Assembly: GCF_902167145.1 (NCBI RefSeq)
Contig: NC_050098.1
Coordinates: 111,638,207-111,702,206, forward strand
Length of the DNA: 64,000 nt
DNA from: Zea mays
Taxonomy: Eukaryota > Streptophyta > Magnoliopsida > Poales > Poaceae
Direction: 5' to 3'
Below the pieces are notes generated by a model. The model was not told the DNA's origin, did no database searches, and saw only the letters and a list, made by a program, of their open reading frames with translations. Position 1 is the first letter of the stretch; the number at the start of each line of letters is the position of its first letter. The translations under genes were made by a program, and so were the position numbers. Below, in pieces: positions 42,824-56,206 of this stretch.

Positions 42824-45800
42824 CTAATCTTCCCTCAATACTGCTTCGGCGGCTTTATTCAGAAGTTGGTCAACGACCTTGTCCATGATAGTTTCGGCCA
42901 TTTGATTAATTTCTTCATCCCCTTTTGTGTGGGGGTCGGCAGATCGTCCAACAGCTTCTGAGCGTAGAGAACACTTCTTCAGTACTTTTACAAATCGCGA
43001 GCAAAGTTTAAAATGAAAATTACAGCGCAACAAGAACGACTAGTTGGTACCTAACTGTCTTTCGGGCTCCCTACTCCTTTCGGCAGCGTCTGCTACTCTT
43101 CTAGCATCGTGAATGCCTTTTTCGCTTCTTTCAATGATCTCTCGTGCCATTCCTCGGCCGCCGTCGTTCCAGATATCAGTAAAAAATTTGCCTCCAACTG
43201 CGCTCGCTTCGGCCGAGGGGTCCTTGATGTCTTCGGTAGATAAGGTAGCTTCGGATTGAGCCAAAAATTTTACATGTTCGCAACCTTTCTTCTCCAAGAC
43301 GGAAGCAATTCCTCTGGCACCCGAAAAAGCACATATGTCGCCGCGACTGTTCAGAATCTCTTCGAAGGCCTCTGCTTCGTGGCTAATCCATTCCAGCGGA
43401 CCTTCGGGATTGCCTCGAGAGAAATTCTCTTCGTTGGAAAAAGCGCCTACGCTGGCGAAGCTGGATTTAATTTTATTAACACATTCTACAGATTTCACAT
43501 AATATTTCCCCTGAGATGTGCGAAGCTCCTTAACTCTTGATTCCAATTTGCTGACCATGAAATCACTAAGTTCTCGTTTCGTTTCCTCAAGAGCGCGATC
43601 CTCTTCGGCTCTGGCCAGCTGTTTCTGAAGATCTTTTATTTCGAGTTTTTGAGCTTCGGCCTGGGCCTTTGAAGCAGCTTCGTTTTTTCTCACTTTATCT
43701 ACCAGTGTAAGCAGAATCTTATCTTTTTCCAAAGCTTCGTTTCTCAGTTTGATAACTTCGGAGCGTAAATTATTAAACGCAATTTCATAACTTTCATCTT
43801 CGGCGCTCTTTTGCGCTCTTAACGCGTTGCTTAGGATCAGGCCCTATATGAAAAAAGAATTCATATAAGAAAAAAGGAATGAGTTGCGTAAAAAAAAAGG
43901 GGGGTTTTTTCTCAAGTGTTTAATTCCCGTACCTTCAGGCTGTTGTACGCAAGGCTATCTGCGAGATCCTCTTTCGTCATGGCACTTAACCCAGCTTCAA
44001 GCTTCGGAAAGCCTAGGCTTCTAGCCATCTCTCGGCAGACGGATAGCTCTTTGTTATCAGGCAGGCAGTATAAGAAGTCATCTTCATTTGTTCCATTGAA
44101 TATTACTGCCCCCTTCGGATATTTCAGCTCCTTTGCATAATGATTAGCTTCATGAATTTCTCCATCAGATAGCTTTTTTCCCGAAGCATGTCGTATGATG
44201 TAATCACACATGCTGGCAGGCGCTTCGGGGATGGCAGTGTCAGTCTCTTCAACTAAAATTGGTTCTGGTATTTTTATCGCTTCGGCTTCTAAAGTTTCTT
44301 CCTTGAAGGGCTCTGAAGGCCCAGCTTCAGCTTCAGTTTGTTGTGTCGGAGCTTCAGAGGAAGCTTCAGCAATTTCAACACTCTTTTTTGGAGTTGTGCT
44401 TGAAGACTTAATTGTCTCCAAGACATCTAGTACATTTACCATTCTTTTCCTTTTTGGGGTCACCATTGGAGCCTTTTGGATTTTTGCTGCTTCAATATTT
44501 ATTGCAGGACTTAAAATTTCTGAGGTTTTTTCCTTAGTCACATTTTTCGCTTCTTCCATTTTTTCTGTCGATGGTGCTTCGGCCATCTCTGCAATTTCTG
44601 GCAATAAGAGTGGCCGTTCAGCTTCAGCGGCCGAAGGAGTTCCTCCAGTATACTCAGGCACCGAAGCTGGTTCAATATGGCGTGGTCGGTGTGTGAAGAC
44701 CTTTAACCTTTTTCCTTTTGGTTCTGGCTCGCTAGGAGCGGTTCCAGCTTCTTCTTTTTCAGAGGTTATGTTTTTCCTTTTTTGCCTTCGGATGGGATAA
44801 CAATAATCAGGGTAGAAGAACCCGATTGCATCAAACACTCGGTTCAGTCTCTTCTTTTTTCGGCCTCCGAAGGCTGCTGATAGTGCAGTATTTTCAGCCT
44901 TCGAGAATGCCCCAAGTAATTCATCACTTAATGTTTCAATGCTTTTCAGCCAGTCATCATCAGGTTCAATAAATTTATCTGCATATTTGAATGTGTATTT
45001 TAATCTGACTAGTCCGCCTTCGTCGGACTCTTTGATGGTTTCTTTCGGCATTTCCCACTTTTCTGCAAGTGGCCATACCCTGAAGGCAATGTGCTCCTGG
45101 ACCAAGTCCCTTGACCCAATGAAGGAGCAGACTGCGCCGAAGGCTCTTTGGCATTCTTCGGCTGCCTCATCCATTTCAACCTTCGGCCTTCGAAGCCCGA
45201 AGCGTTGCCAAATTGGGTACATAATGATACTTTTGACATTATTTTGCGCTGTTAGATCATTTTTCACATAAAACCATTCAGACATCCAGGCTCCGGGCCA
45301 CCTCTTCCGAAAGGTTGGCACAGGGTAGCTTGACCCGGAGCGGGCGCCGAAGCTGTAGCACCCAAAGTTGTTGTGGTATTGCTCCTTTCCCCAGGGCTTC
45401 GTCTCGTACAATAACTCGTGTATGTTGCAGAAGCTTTTAGCGTTTGGTTCCAAACCTTGGCTTCTCACAGCCCAGACAAAAATCCCCATTCTTATAATAG
45501 CTTCGGGAGTGAGTTGATGAAGGTAGATTTGGAATGTTTTCAGTACCTCAACAACAAAATTGCTCAGGGGGAATCGAAGCCCAGCCTTGAGGAGGCTTCG
45601 GAAAATCACAACTTCATCTTCTTCAGGGGTGGGAGAAGTCTTTTCCCCGGCATCAGCTCTCACAATAGATATGTCTCGGAAGTATCGCCCCCTCATATTA
45701 TCAATGTGACTCTGCTTGATGGTTGTTTTCCCAAAAACTGAGTGACTTGGTCGCCACGGTCGATCTTCGGCCTCTTCCCCATCACTTTCCACATCATAGC

Positions 45801-45954
45801 TGTCGCTGTCATCAGTATCTTCGGACAAACCTTCGAGAATCTCCTTCGTGATTTTCTCTGTATTAGTCTCTGCCATCGCTATCAGGAACCCCAGATTCTT
45901 CTCCTCCTCGAGACTCAGCTTCGTCTCAGCAGGGATCTTCTTGTCTTCAGACAT
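42824..45954 (-). CDS. Opposing three-exon gene of Z2
   Basis: Exons on the minus strand are 45954-43933, 43843-43051 and 42957-42824, with introns 43932-43844 (89 bases) and 43050-42958 (93 bases). Splice dinucleotides, phases and the predicted ~982-residue product match Z1, with only a few replacements (for example Ile to Thr in exon 1 and Ser to Asn in exon 2). The TATA box is at 46100-46107. The frame stays open while gag in the same copy has a stop, so the gene is not visibly decaying faster than the rest. The function of the Transposase_28-like protein is unknown. Confidence 0.75.
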
Positions 45955-46099
45955 CTTCGGAAACACTAAAAATTTGTTCCCGAGGCCGAAGCTTCGAAAT
46001 CAAAAAGACCAGCAAATCTCAATGAGCAAGAGCTAAAAATTTTTAGTGGGCCGAAGCAAAAGGCAAGCGTGTGTACCAAATGAATTCACGATGTGTTCT

Positions 46100-46107
46100 T
46101 ATTTATA
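46100..46107 (-). promoter_or_regulatory. TATA box of the opposing gene in Z2
   Basis: TATTTATA on the plus strand (TATAAATA on the minus strand), about 150 bases upstream of the ATG at 45954. Confidence 0.6.
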
Positions 46108-46260
46108 CGCCTAGGGCGTTGAAAGTTAAAAGGCCCCGCTTGTCAGTGAATGTTGCTATTCTAGCAAAGGGAAGGTGTTTTTTCGGACCTTCGGCTCAAG
46201 GCCTTCGTCCATATCGCAATCTGAATTTATTATTTACAAATTAATATTGCGAGGGGCTAC

Positions 46261-46930
46261 TGTTGGGGGCCTTCGTCCTCCGAAGGTCCTCAAAAACATG
46301 ATTTGACAATGTTTTCCAAGTGAATTATATGAACAGGTATTTTCGGATTCAGAATTATGGATATGGAGCACGACCAGGACGAAGGCTGAGCCAGACGAAG
46401 GTCGGGGGCAGCCGAAGCTGTACGCAGGGAAGCTTCGGCGCGATGGCACAAGGGGGAACCGACCTTAAGATGAAAAGACTTCGGGGTCCTCAATAGATTT
46501 CCATAAACCGTTAACAAATGTAATGGACATGGATGTAATTTTACGTGGGCTGCGTCCCGCGTCTATAAATAGATGAACAGTACTCCCGTACTGTTCACGC
46601 TGACTTGGCATTCGCTTTTGCGTCACGCTCGTACTTTTCGCCTTTCTCTCAAGACCGAAGGTACATTTGTAATTTGAAAACATTTCTGTTTTTCCATGTT
46701 AATAAAATAGAAATGATTCTATGATGATGCTTATATTATATTTCGTGCTTTACGTGAGTCCTTCGTCATTACTTGTTATGTTTACGAAGGTATGTCTCTC
46801 TTGACCTTCGTCCGAGACTCATTATTTCCCGAAGGGATATAATGCTTCGAAGGACGAAGGACCCTAACACTTAACACTTTTTATGTTGCCTTGTTCTTAA
46901 CTCTTAGAATTTGAGAACAAGTCCCCAACA
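46261..46930 (+). repeat. Z2 3' LTR
   Basis: 670 bp, apparently identical to 39587-40256, preceded by the purine-rich GCGAGGGGCTA tract. Confidence 0.93.
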
Positions 46931-47615
46931 GGTGGTTTCTTTTTAGGGTTATTTTCTAGGATTTTTCTAAATTCTTATTGTTTTTATGAAATAAAATGTG
47001 GTGCATTTCTTTTGTACTAACAGAGGGTTCAACAAAATTTTCTTATGAACTATGTTACTTAAGCAAGCTAGGAAAAATGTGGTTGCCCTCTGGTTCTTAT
47101 TTTAAATTCCCTTTTTCATTTTCTTAAGGTTTGGACAAAAACAAGTTTTAATGGTTAATCCCTCCTTAACCTAGTATACTGAGGAGTTTAACATTTTTAA
47201 ACAGGGTAGTTAGTAGTTAAGTATATCTCTAATTTTTTTACCCTCAGTCCAAAAGTATTTCTATTTTTCCTCTATTTATTTAGTTTTGGGCAATACAATT
47301 ATTTAAATTAAAACTCTAAAAAGTGTTGCAGTAATCAGGGTGTTTATTATTTTTCCTAAATAGTTCATAATATTTAGGACCTAGCAAAATTGGTTTGACC
47401 AAATTTGGTTGGATAAAACTCAAGTTATGAATTATTCAAGTTTTGTACTCATTTAAAAGAATAAAACTTAAAGGTTTAAGGAAAACAGGTTTGCACCGGG
47501 GCCCCTAGGGTTTTCTTTAACTAAATCATTTAAACGGTGCCCCTGCGGAACTGTTCCACCGAGTCACTGACATTGCGAATACCCCCCTAGCTTTTCTCTC
47601 TCTCAACCCGAGCTC

Positions 47616-50600
47616 TGGCACACCCGGTTTTGGAAGGCAAACCGAATGCGAACCATGTACGTGCCAGGATCAGAAGCTCACGTACACAGCGATTACATAA
47701 TTGGACATCATCACACAATGCTTGAAATAAATATCGAAAAGGTACTTTATTACATCAAAATATCCAAGACATCCACAGAGTCTATTACATAACTATTGTT
47801 CAACATAATTATCAAAGTGCGGAATTACAAAACATAGATGCTAAGCCTACACAAGCAACTGACTAGGGGTTTGCCACTAAAGTAAACTAGAACTCATCGT
47901 ATTCCTGGAACTCCTCGAAGTCATCCATGTTGCCAGCTTCACCTCCTGAGCACTTAGAACAGTGGGGACAACCTGGGGTGGGGTGGTTTGTAAAGCAAGG
48001 GTGAGTACACATCAACGTACTCAGCAAATGTCCCGTTTGACTAAAGTGGACTAGCTGTATGTGGAGTTAAGGTTAAGCAGTTGCTTTTAGTTGGTCAAGT
48101 TTTATTATTATAAGTAGAGCCAAATTTTAGTAATAACCTAGTTATTACCCGAGGCACTCCCTCCAAGAGGAAATACCAGAGATTAGAATTATAATAACCA
48201 TTGTTAACCATCATCATATAAGTAACCATTATTCTTCTAATCGAAGAGGATCCCAAGGCTGCTCATAACCGCGAGCACGGCTGATATACCAGTTTCTAAC
48301 ACTCTGCAGAGGTCGCACACTTTACCCACAAGCCATGATTCCCATTCTGCCCGGGGTTCTAGCCTCCCCATTGATCACTACCAAGGTGACCTAGTAGGGT
48401 CTCACTACGTAGCCTTTACAAAGATTTCCCAGAGGTCATAGCTGCCCGTTAGGTTTCTCCAGTCTGATAAACACAGTACATCTCCCCAAAGGAAGGGTGA
48501 CTAACAAAACCAAATCAAAGAACCTCTGCAACCAACCTCGGCAGAGCAAGTACTGTGCCCGGACCCCATTGACGGCCCTACAGCGAAGCCAACTACTCCT
48601 TTGGTTCCTCTAATTAATCAGCTAAGGGCGTCCCATTCCACCCTCATGGTTACACTGTTATCCTGGGTTGTCACTCCCCAAACAGGTCCTTACAGAGAGG
48701 CACCCAGGAAAGAGCCTAAGCCCCCTAAAGTAATCACAAGGACCCCATCGGGATAACATCGTCGTATCATAAAAGATCACATCATGTTCATTGATTAAAT
48801 TAAAGCAATAGCATAAGCTAACCATGATTAACCCAGAAAGGTAAACAAGGGCAAGGTAAATACAAACTAGTCAATCCTTAAGTTTCAGTAATGTAATGTG
48901 GGACAGTGAATTATAAAGTAAGGTAGGACATGATAGGTCTGAGGACACTTGCCTTCACCAGGTTGTTGCTTAGGGAGGTCTCCAACAACACACCCAGGAA
49001 ACTCGGACTGCTCGCTGTCTAAATAAAGCGAGCATGCATTCAATACATTTGGAAAGTACAAATGAATATCACACCAAACATGTACAAACATTGGAACACA
49101 TCTTAAAAAGACACAATACTACATAAGGGATAATGGATTCAAAGTATAACATAAACTATAACCTACAGTAACTTTATTTGAAAGTAGATTACTATTTCTC
49201 CTAAGTGTTATTGACAAGTACAAAATCATAGATCAATTTATTTTATGGTGACCTAAAATTTAGAACAGAGATGAACTTATGTAATACCTATTATTAATCT
49301 CACAAGCTCAAATAAGTTTAAATCTCTAAGGTTCTCCTTTTATTTATTTTATTAAATAAATAAAACATACATCTACATTAGTTCATATTCAATCCTAAAA
49401 ATTAGAGTGTGCAGACAGTGAGTGAACTTATTTTATTTAAACAGAGAATAATTCTATGAACATTTTGCAATTTGAATCACTAAATTTGGAGTTCATATGC
49501 AAAAGTTATGAAATAAACAAGTTTGGGAATTTAAAATATGAAATTAGGGTTAGTTCTATGATTATTTAAAAGTCCAGGGCCAAATCTGCAAGATTACAGG
49601 GGCCTGTGCGCAAAAACCAGGGACGGCGGGTTGATTTCCTAAAACCAGGGGGTTTCTTAAGCAAAACAGCCACGCGAAGGGGTATCGGGTGAATCTAACC
49701 GCTAGATCAGAAACCGATGGCCGAGATTAGATCTGTGGCCGAGAGCGCGCGGGCGCGGGCGGGCGAGCACTGACAAGCGGGACAGGGAGTGTCAGCGATA
49801 GAGGGGGAGAGCGCACTGACCGAGTGGGCCAGGACGTCAGGCGTGCGTGCGCGAAGCGGTATCCCGCGGTCTGAGCCGTTCGATCTGGATCGGACGGAGG
49901 GGATCAGACCAGGGAAACAAACGGCTGCGAGCGGCGCCGCTCCTCTCCGCGGCGGTGAGGTCGCCGGAGTTGAGGTAGGCACGAGCTATGGTGGCTCCGG
50001 GATCGCCGGAGTTGGGCAGAGGGGAAGAGGGTGCCATGGCGAACTCGATGGCGGGGAAGAGGCCATGAATCCGCGGGCAGAGAGGGGAGAACGACTGTGA
50101 AAGAGTCTCGGGCGGGCCGGAGCAACTCCGGTGAGCGATTCCGGCCACGGGGAGGGGACTTAAGGCGCGCTAAGGCCTTGGCTAACTTTAGCAGAGGCAG
50201 GGGTGACACAGGGAACTACTCCGGGGAGCTAAATCGGCCGGCCACCGCGCGAGCACGGCGGACTGTCGCGGTCGAGCACCGGCGAAGGCGAAATTGGACG
50301 AACACAGGGCGCAATAAGGAAAATTGGGCACGGGGCCGGGTGTCTCACCTCGGGGCGGAGCTCGGGAAGGCTTGGAGCGGTCTCCGGCGAGCTAGATGGC
50401 CGGGAACACGAGCGCGAGTCTCCGGCGGCGGCTGGCGGCGAGGGGCAGAGCGCGAGACAGGGCGAAGCTGCGTGAAATGAGGTGAGGGGTGTGCGCGGGG
50501 CACTGACGGGGCTCTAAAAAGGGAGTTGGGCATGTGGGCGGGCGTCGCGGCTGAGAAATTCAGCGACGTGCGTGAGTGTGCACGTGCCGGTCCACGGCGG

Positions 50601-51243
50601 ACGCTGGGAAGGCGAATCTGACAGGGAGGGTCCATGGCGCAGAGAGAGAAGAAAGGGCGCGCTCGGGGCAACGGTTCAGCGCCTGGCAAACCGGGCCCGT
50701 GAGACAGAGATAGAAGAGGCACACATGCGGCGAAGGAACTGACGCCGACAGGTTGGCCCCACTGGGCAGCGAGCGAGAGAGGGAGGGCGCGCGCGAGGGA
50801 GAACTGCCGCTGACAGGCGGGGTCTGCCTGTCAGGCGGCGCCGGCGCGCGGGCGCGCGACCTGGCTGGGCTTATTGGGCCGACTGGGCTGCTTTCTCCTT
50901 TTATTTTTCTCTGGATTTTCTAATGCCTTTTCTATTTCTTTTTCTATAGGGTTTTCAAATCCAAATTCAAACTAGGTTTCAAATTCAAATAAATTCAAAT
51001 TTGTGCAACACTTCAAGGAATATTTTAAGCTCAACATGATGCAACATGTCATGGCCCATAAGGTTTTGGCAAAAATAAATAATTAACCTCCACTTGTTTA
51101 AGCTATTTCTAATAAAAAGGAAAAAAAAGAGAGAGAGGATCTAGAGGGAGAGAGAAAGCCTAGAGTGAGAAAATGAAGAGTAACACCTGATTTTGGGTGA
51201 TAATTAGAAAGAAATTTTATACCCCCAAAATCAGGGTGTTACA
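47616..51243 (-). repeat. D 3' LTR
   Basis: 3628 bp, plus-strand ends TGGCACACCC (mutated from TGTCACACCC) and AGGGTGTTACA. It contains a GC-rich block (49680-50870), an AT palindrome with 12-bp arms at 49338-49365, and a stem-loop at 48002-48023. Confidence 0.9.
48002..48023 (-). other. Stem-loop in D LTR related to the A/B-family hairpin
   Basis: TGAGTAC and GTACTCA arms with an 8-base loop. On the element's own strand it is followed by CCCTTGCTT, echoing CCTTGCTT after the A/B-family hairpin. The second D LTR has it at 57855-57876. Confidence 0.5.
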
Positions 51244-51279
51244 GACCTATCCCCCTTAAAAGAATCTCGCCCTCGAGAT

Positions 51280-54200
51280 TCAGGGCTGGCTAGAAAAGAG
51301 CTCAGGGTACTTGGCTTTCAAATCATCTTCTCTTTCCCAGGTTGCTTCTTCTTCCGAGTAGTGACCCCATTTGACTTTGCACATCCTGATGGTAGTTCTC
51401 CGGGTGACCCGATCTGCTGTCTACAGAATTTGAGTTGGCTTCTCAATATAAGTTAGATCTTCTTGAACTTCAAGATCCTCTGCTGGCAACTACTCTTCTG
51501 GCACTCTCAAACATTTCTTCAACTGAGACACATGGAACACATCGTGCACAGCTGACAGATTCTCTGGTAAGCTGAGTTGATAAGCCACTTCTCCACGTCT
51601 TGCTTGGATCTGATACGACCCAATATAGCGAGGTGCTAGCTTGCCTTTGACTCCAAACCTTTTGGTTTCTCTGATGGGTGACACCTTCAAATAGACATAG
51701 ACTCCCACTTCAAAACTGAGTTCCCTTCTTCTAGTGTCAGCATAGCTTCGTTGTCTAGACTGTGCTGCCTTTAAATTCTCTCGGACCATTCTGATGTTCT
51801 CTTCGGCTTCAAGCAAAATATCTAGACCAAACACCTGTCTTTCACCAGGTTGGTCCCAATGCAATGGAATTCTGCAATTCCTCCCATAGGGCGCTTCGAA
51901 TGGTGACATCTTCTGACTGGCTTGGTAGTTGTTGTTGTAAGAGAATTTTGCATATGGTAATCTCTTGTCCCAACCTATCTTGTCTTGCAAAGCACAAGCC
52001 CTCAACATGTCTTCAAGAATCTGATTGGTTCTCTCTGTTTGACCATATGTCTGCGGGTGGTAAGCTGAGCTGAATTTCAAGTGTGTGCCCAAAGCTTCAT
52101 GCAACTGCTGCCAAAAATGAGAGGTGAACTGGGTGCCTCTATCTAATACTATCTTCTTCAAAATGCCATGCAAGCACACAATCCGAGCCATGTATAGTTC
52201 GGCTAACACCGCACTGTTGTAGGTGGTCTTGATTGGTATGAAATGGGCTGCCTTTGTCAAACGATCCACTACTACCCAGATGGAGTCATAACCAGTACGA
52301 GTGCAGGGCAAACCGACTATAAAGTCCATTCCGATCTCATCCCATTTCCACTGAGGAATCTGCAACGGTTGCAACAAACCTGCAGGTCTTGATGTTCTGC
52401 TTTAATCCTCTGACAACTGTCACATACAGCCACATACTCTGTTATCTCTCTTTTCATACCGTACCACCAGAATCTTTTCTTCAGGTCTTGGTACATCGTG
52501 TCACTACCGGGGTGTATAGAGTATGATGTCTCATGGGCTTCTTTAAGAATTAGTTCCCGGATCGATTAGATATCGGGAACACACAATCTGTCCTTGAACC
52601 ATACCACTCCTTCTGCATCTTCACGGAAATCTGGACCTTTCCCATCGATGATCAGCTGCCGGATCTCATTGATCTTCTCATCATCCTTCTGACCTTTTCT
52701 GATGTCTTGCTCCAGAGTGGGCTCTAGCTCAATTGCCACTCCTTAGGTGTTATTCAGAAATCCGAGACTCAATCTGTCGAATTCCTTCGCTAGCTCGTAT
52801 GGCATCGGGTGAGCGACAACATATTGACTTGACTTTTCCTGCTAAGAGCATTTGCAACTACTTTTGCTTTGCCTGGGTGATAATGAATCTCCAGCTCATA
52901 ATCTTTGATCAACTCTAGCCATCTTCGTTGCCTCATGTTTAACTCTGACTGAGTGAATATGTATTTGAGGCTCTTATGGTCCGTGTAGATATCACACTTA
53001 TGCCCATAAAGATAATGCATCCAGGTCTTCAATGCATGAACCACGGCTGCTAATTCCAGATCATGAGTAGGATAATTCTTCTCATGAATCTTCAACTGTC
53101 GGGACGAGTATGCCACTACTCTCCCTTCCTGCATCAATACACATCCCAGTCCAGTGTACGAAGCATCGCAATATACTGAGAATGGCTGGTGAACATCTGG
53201 CAGAACCAACATTGGTGCTGTTGTTAACTTCTGCTTCAACATTTCAAATGATTCTTGGCACGCTGGGGTCCACTTGAACTCAACCTTTTTTCCTAGCAAG
53301 GCTATCATTGGTATGACAATCTTGGAGAAACCTTCAATAAAACGCCGATAGTAACCGGCCATTCCAATGAAACTCTTGATTCCTCGGACATCTTTTGGTG
53401 CTTTCCAGTCCAGAATCGCTGCCACTTTCTTTGGATCCATAGCTAGTCCATCTCGGTTTATAATATGACCCAAGAATAGAACTTCGCTGATCCAGAACTC
53501 ACACTTGCTAAGCTTGGCATACAGTTGGCAATCTCGTAGCCTCTGAAGTACTTTCCTCAAATGTTCCTCATGCTCTTGCTCATTCTAGGAATATATAAGA
53601 ATATCATCAATGAACACCACTATGAACTTGTCGAGGTAGTCGATGAACACACTGTTCATCAGATACATGAAGTATGCTGGCGCATTTGTCAATCCAAATG
53701 ACATAACCATGAACTCATATAGTCCATACTTGGTGATGAATGCTGTCTTCGGTATGTCTGAGGGTCGGATTCTCAGCTGGTGGTAACTTGACCTCAGATC
53801 TATCTTTGAGAACACACTGGCTCCTCTCAACTGATCAAATAGGTCTTCAATTCAAGGCAGAGGGTTCTTATTCTTGACAATGACTTCATTCAAAGCTCTA
53901 TAATCAATGCACATCCTCTTCGTGCCATCCTTCTTCTCCAGAAATAGCACTGGGGCTTCCCAAGATGAGGTACTGGGTCTGATGTAGCCTTTCTCTAGCA
54001 ACTCATCAATTTGCTTCTTGAGTTCCACCAACTCTAGTCTGGAGACTCGATAAGCTCTCTTGGAAATAGGGGCGGTGCCTGGGATAAGTTCTATGGCAAA
54101 TTTAACTTTCCTTTCAGGTGGCACGCTTGGTAACTCTTTAGGGAATACATCAGGGAATTCTGACACAATCCTAATTGCCTTAATCGGAATGGACTCCTTG

Positions 54201-55852
54201 TCATCTACTAATAAATGGTGACAGGCTCCTTCTTCTAGTTCAGGTAAGTACAACTTGGTTACTACTTCCTTTCCGGATGGGGACACCAACTTAACTGTTC
54301 TCTTGTCACAACTGATAGTGGCTTGATTTCTGTGTAGCCAATTCATCCCTAGGATGACATCTAACCCTTGAGTTCCCATGACTACTAGGCTAGCGGGGAA
54401 GGCTATCCCCCTTATTTCAATCCTTAGATTCGGACAAATCCTATCGGACTGAACTTTTCCCCCAACTGAATTAACTCTTAAAGGTGGGATCATTGGTTCT
54501 ATGGGGATGTTATGTGATTCTACCCAAGATGCAGAAACAAAAGAATGTGTGGCACTGGTATCAAATAGTACTTTTGCTGGGTAGGATTCGACTGGAAACA
54601 TACCTACTGCCACGTCCTGAGCATCCTGGATTGCTTCGGCCTCCAGGTGATTCACCTTTCCATGGTTGTAGGCCTGACCACGGACTCCTGGTTCTTGCTG
54701 TGGTGCTCCTTGTCTTGCTGGGGCATTGACTGCTGGCGGTTGCTGGGTTGCTTTCTTTGGACAATTCTTTGCCTAGTTATTCTGTTCTCCACAGTAGAAG
54801 CATGCACGACCTCCTACTTGTGCTGGGGCTGCTTGGCCATTCTGGTTGGTTGCTGGGGCAGGAAGATGAGCTACCTGGTTGTTCTGACGCTAGTATTGAT
54901 TTCCTCCCGGCTGAGTGTTCTGTCGGTACTGCTGCTGTTGCTGCTGTTGAGGAAACTGCCTCTGGTACTGGTGCTGACGCTGATGCTGGTGGTGGTGGCC
55001 TTGCTTGAACTGTTGTGGCGAGTTGCCTGAGTAGCAGGGATGACTGCTACTCCCGGCCTGAGGTCCACCAATCTTGTGTTTCCTGTCCTCCATCTCCTGA
55101 CGCTTCCTTTCAGTCATGATTGCTCTGTCGATCAAATGCTGGAAGGTGGGGAAAGTGTGGTTCGTGAGATGGTAATGGAGGGGATCAACCAATCCTCTCA
55201 GAAAGCGGTACTGCCTCTTGGCATCCGCGTTGATGTCTTCTGGGGCGTAACGTGACAACTGTAGAAACTTATCCCTGTACTCACTGACGGACAGGGGGCC
55301 TTGCTTCTGGGCAAGAAACTCCTTCCTCACTATCATTAGTCCCTCGGGCACATGGTAGCGACAGAAGTTATCCCTGAACTCCTCCCAAGTGATGGCTTCA
55401 GGGTTGGCATGGGTGGCGAGGTAGGACTCTCACCAAGACTGTGCTGCACCCCTCAGCTGTCGGGGACCATACAACACCTTCTCACGATCGTTGCACTGAG
55501 TAGTGTGCAACTCACGCTCCACGGTACGCAGCCAATCTTCCATGTCCATGGGATCTACAGAGTGGGCAAAGGCAGGGGGATGGCCCCTCATGAACTTTGC
55601 CCGCTTGTCTCTGGGCACTTGAGGCATCTGGACTTGCACTGGAGGTTGAGGTGGTGGTGGCTGCTGCTGCGCCTGCTGCATCGCTACTATTGTCTGACCA
55701 ATTGCCTGAACTGCCTGGGTCTGCATCAAGATCATCTGCTCAATGGTCATCGGGGGTGGCGGTGGCAAATGCTGCTGCGGGGCTACTTCCTCTTGGGGTG
55801 CCTGCTGCTCTGGCTGAGCACGCCTCGCACCTCTGCGCCTATTCTCAGACAT
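51280..55852 (-). pseudogene. gag-pol: gag-pol of D, multiply broken
   Basis: Reading leftwards from ATG 55852 (right after TCCTACAG): gag with Gln/Pro linker and capsid; a zinc knuckle near 54800-54840 whose His is lost and which contains a TAG; protease with DTSA instead of DSGA (~54562); RT with intact SFGLTNAP (~53698) and FIDD (~53605); RNase H (53560-52790); HHCC and DDE integrase (52550-51600); chromodomain (about 51290-51430), stop at 51280. Stops include TGA at 55430, TAG at 54890, TGA at 53850 and TAG at 53585; frame breaks lie near 52790 and 52390; another TAG is at 51490. Unlike A and B it still has RT motif B, which shows what those copies lost. Confidence 0.9.
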
Positions 55853-56206
55853 CTGTAGGAATCATACACACATATATCAAATCTGACTCTGCAGTCTTTC
55901 AGCATAAGAAAAGATGTATAGAAGATCTTCATAGAACTGAACAATTGACCAACTTCACTAACAGCTTCTCAGATAAAGAGGAGAGTGAAAACGAATGGAT
56001 TACCCAACTAAATAACTGACTTTATTAATAACAACACCAAGTTGCAGGGGATACCCACACCTTGGTGACAATCATTACAAAGATCCAACTTCAGTACATG
56101 TCCATCATAACAAGCATCCAACATAAAATAAGCAAACCAACTTTAACTAGACTGACTAGACTGAGACACTGAACTAAGAATTATTACAGACTCTAACTCC
56201 ATCGAT
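55853..56206 (-). other. Spacer of D between accessory ORF and gag
   Basis: No gene. On the minus strand it ends ATTCCTACAG directly before the gag ATG, an acceptor-like site. Confidence 0.5.

Larger units (their letters stand above)
39587..46930 (+). mobile_element. Z2: second copy of the non-autonomous element, inverted relative to Z1
   Basis: 7344 bp with 670-bp LTRs (39587-40256, 46261-46930) and duplication ggtgg (39582-39586, 46931-46935). It is nearly identical to Z1. The differences I see are a handful of substitutions and homopolymer length changes (intron 1 two bases shorter; a T run near 42680 one longer). Gag is on the plus strand with one stop; the opposing gene is on the minus strand and intact. 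Confidence 0.94.

Noticed and set aside
49338..49365. AT-rich palindrome with 12-bp arms in the D LTR as a regulatory element
   Set aside because: Simple T/A repeats readily form palindromes, and no further evidence supports a role.
49707..50722. Several 100-150 codon frames in the GC-rich part of the D LTRs
   Set aside because: Compositional, on both strands, and interrupted differently in the two LTRs.
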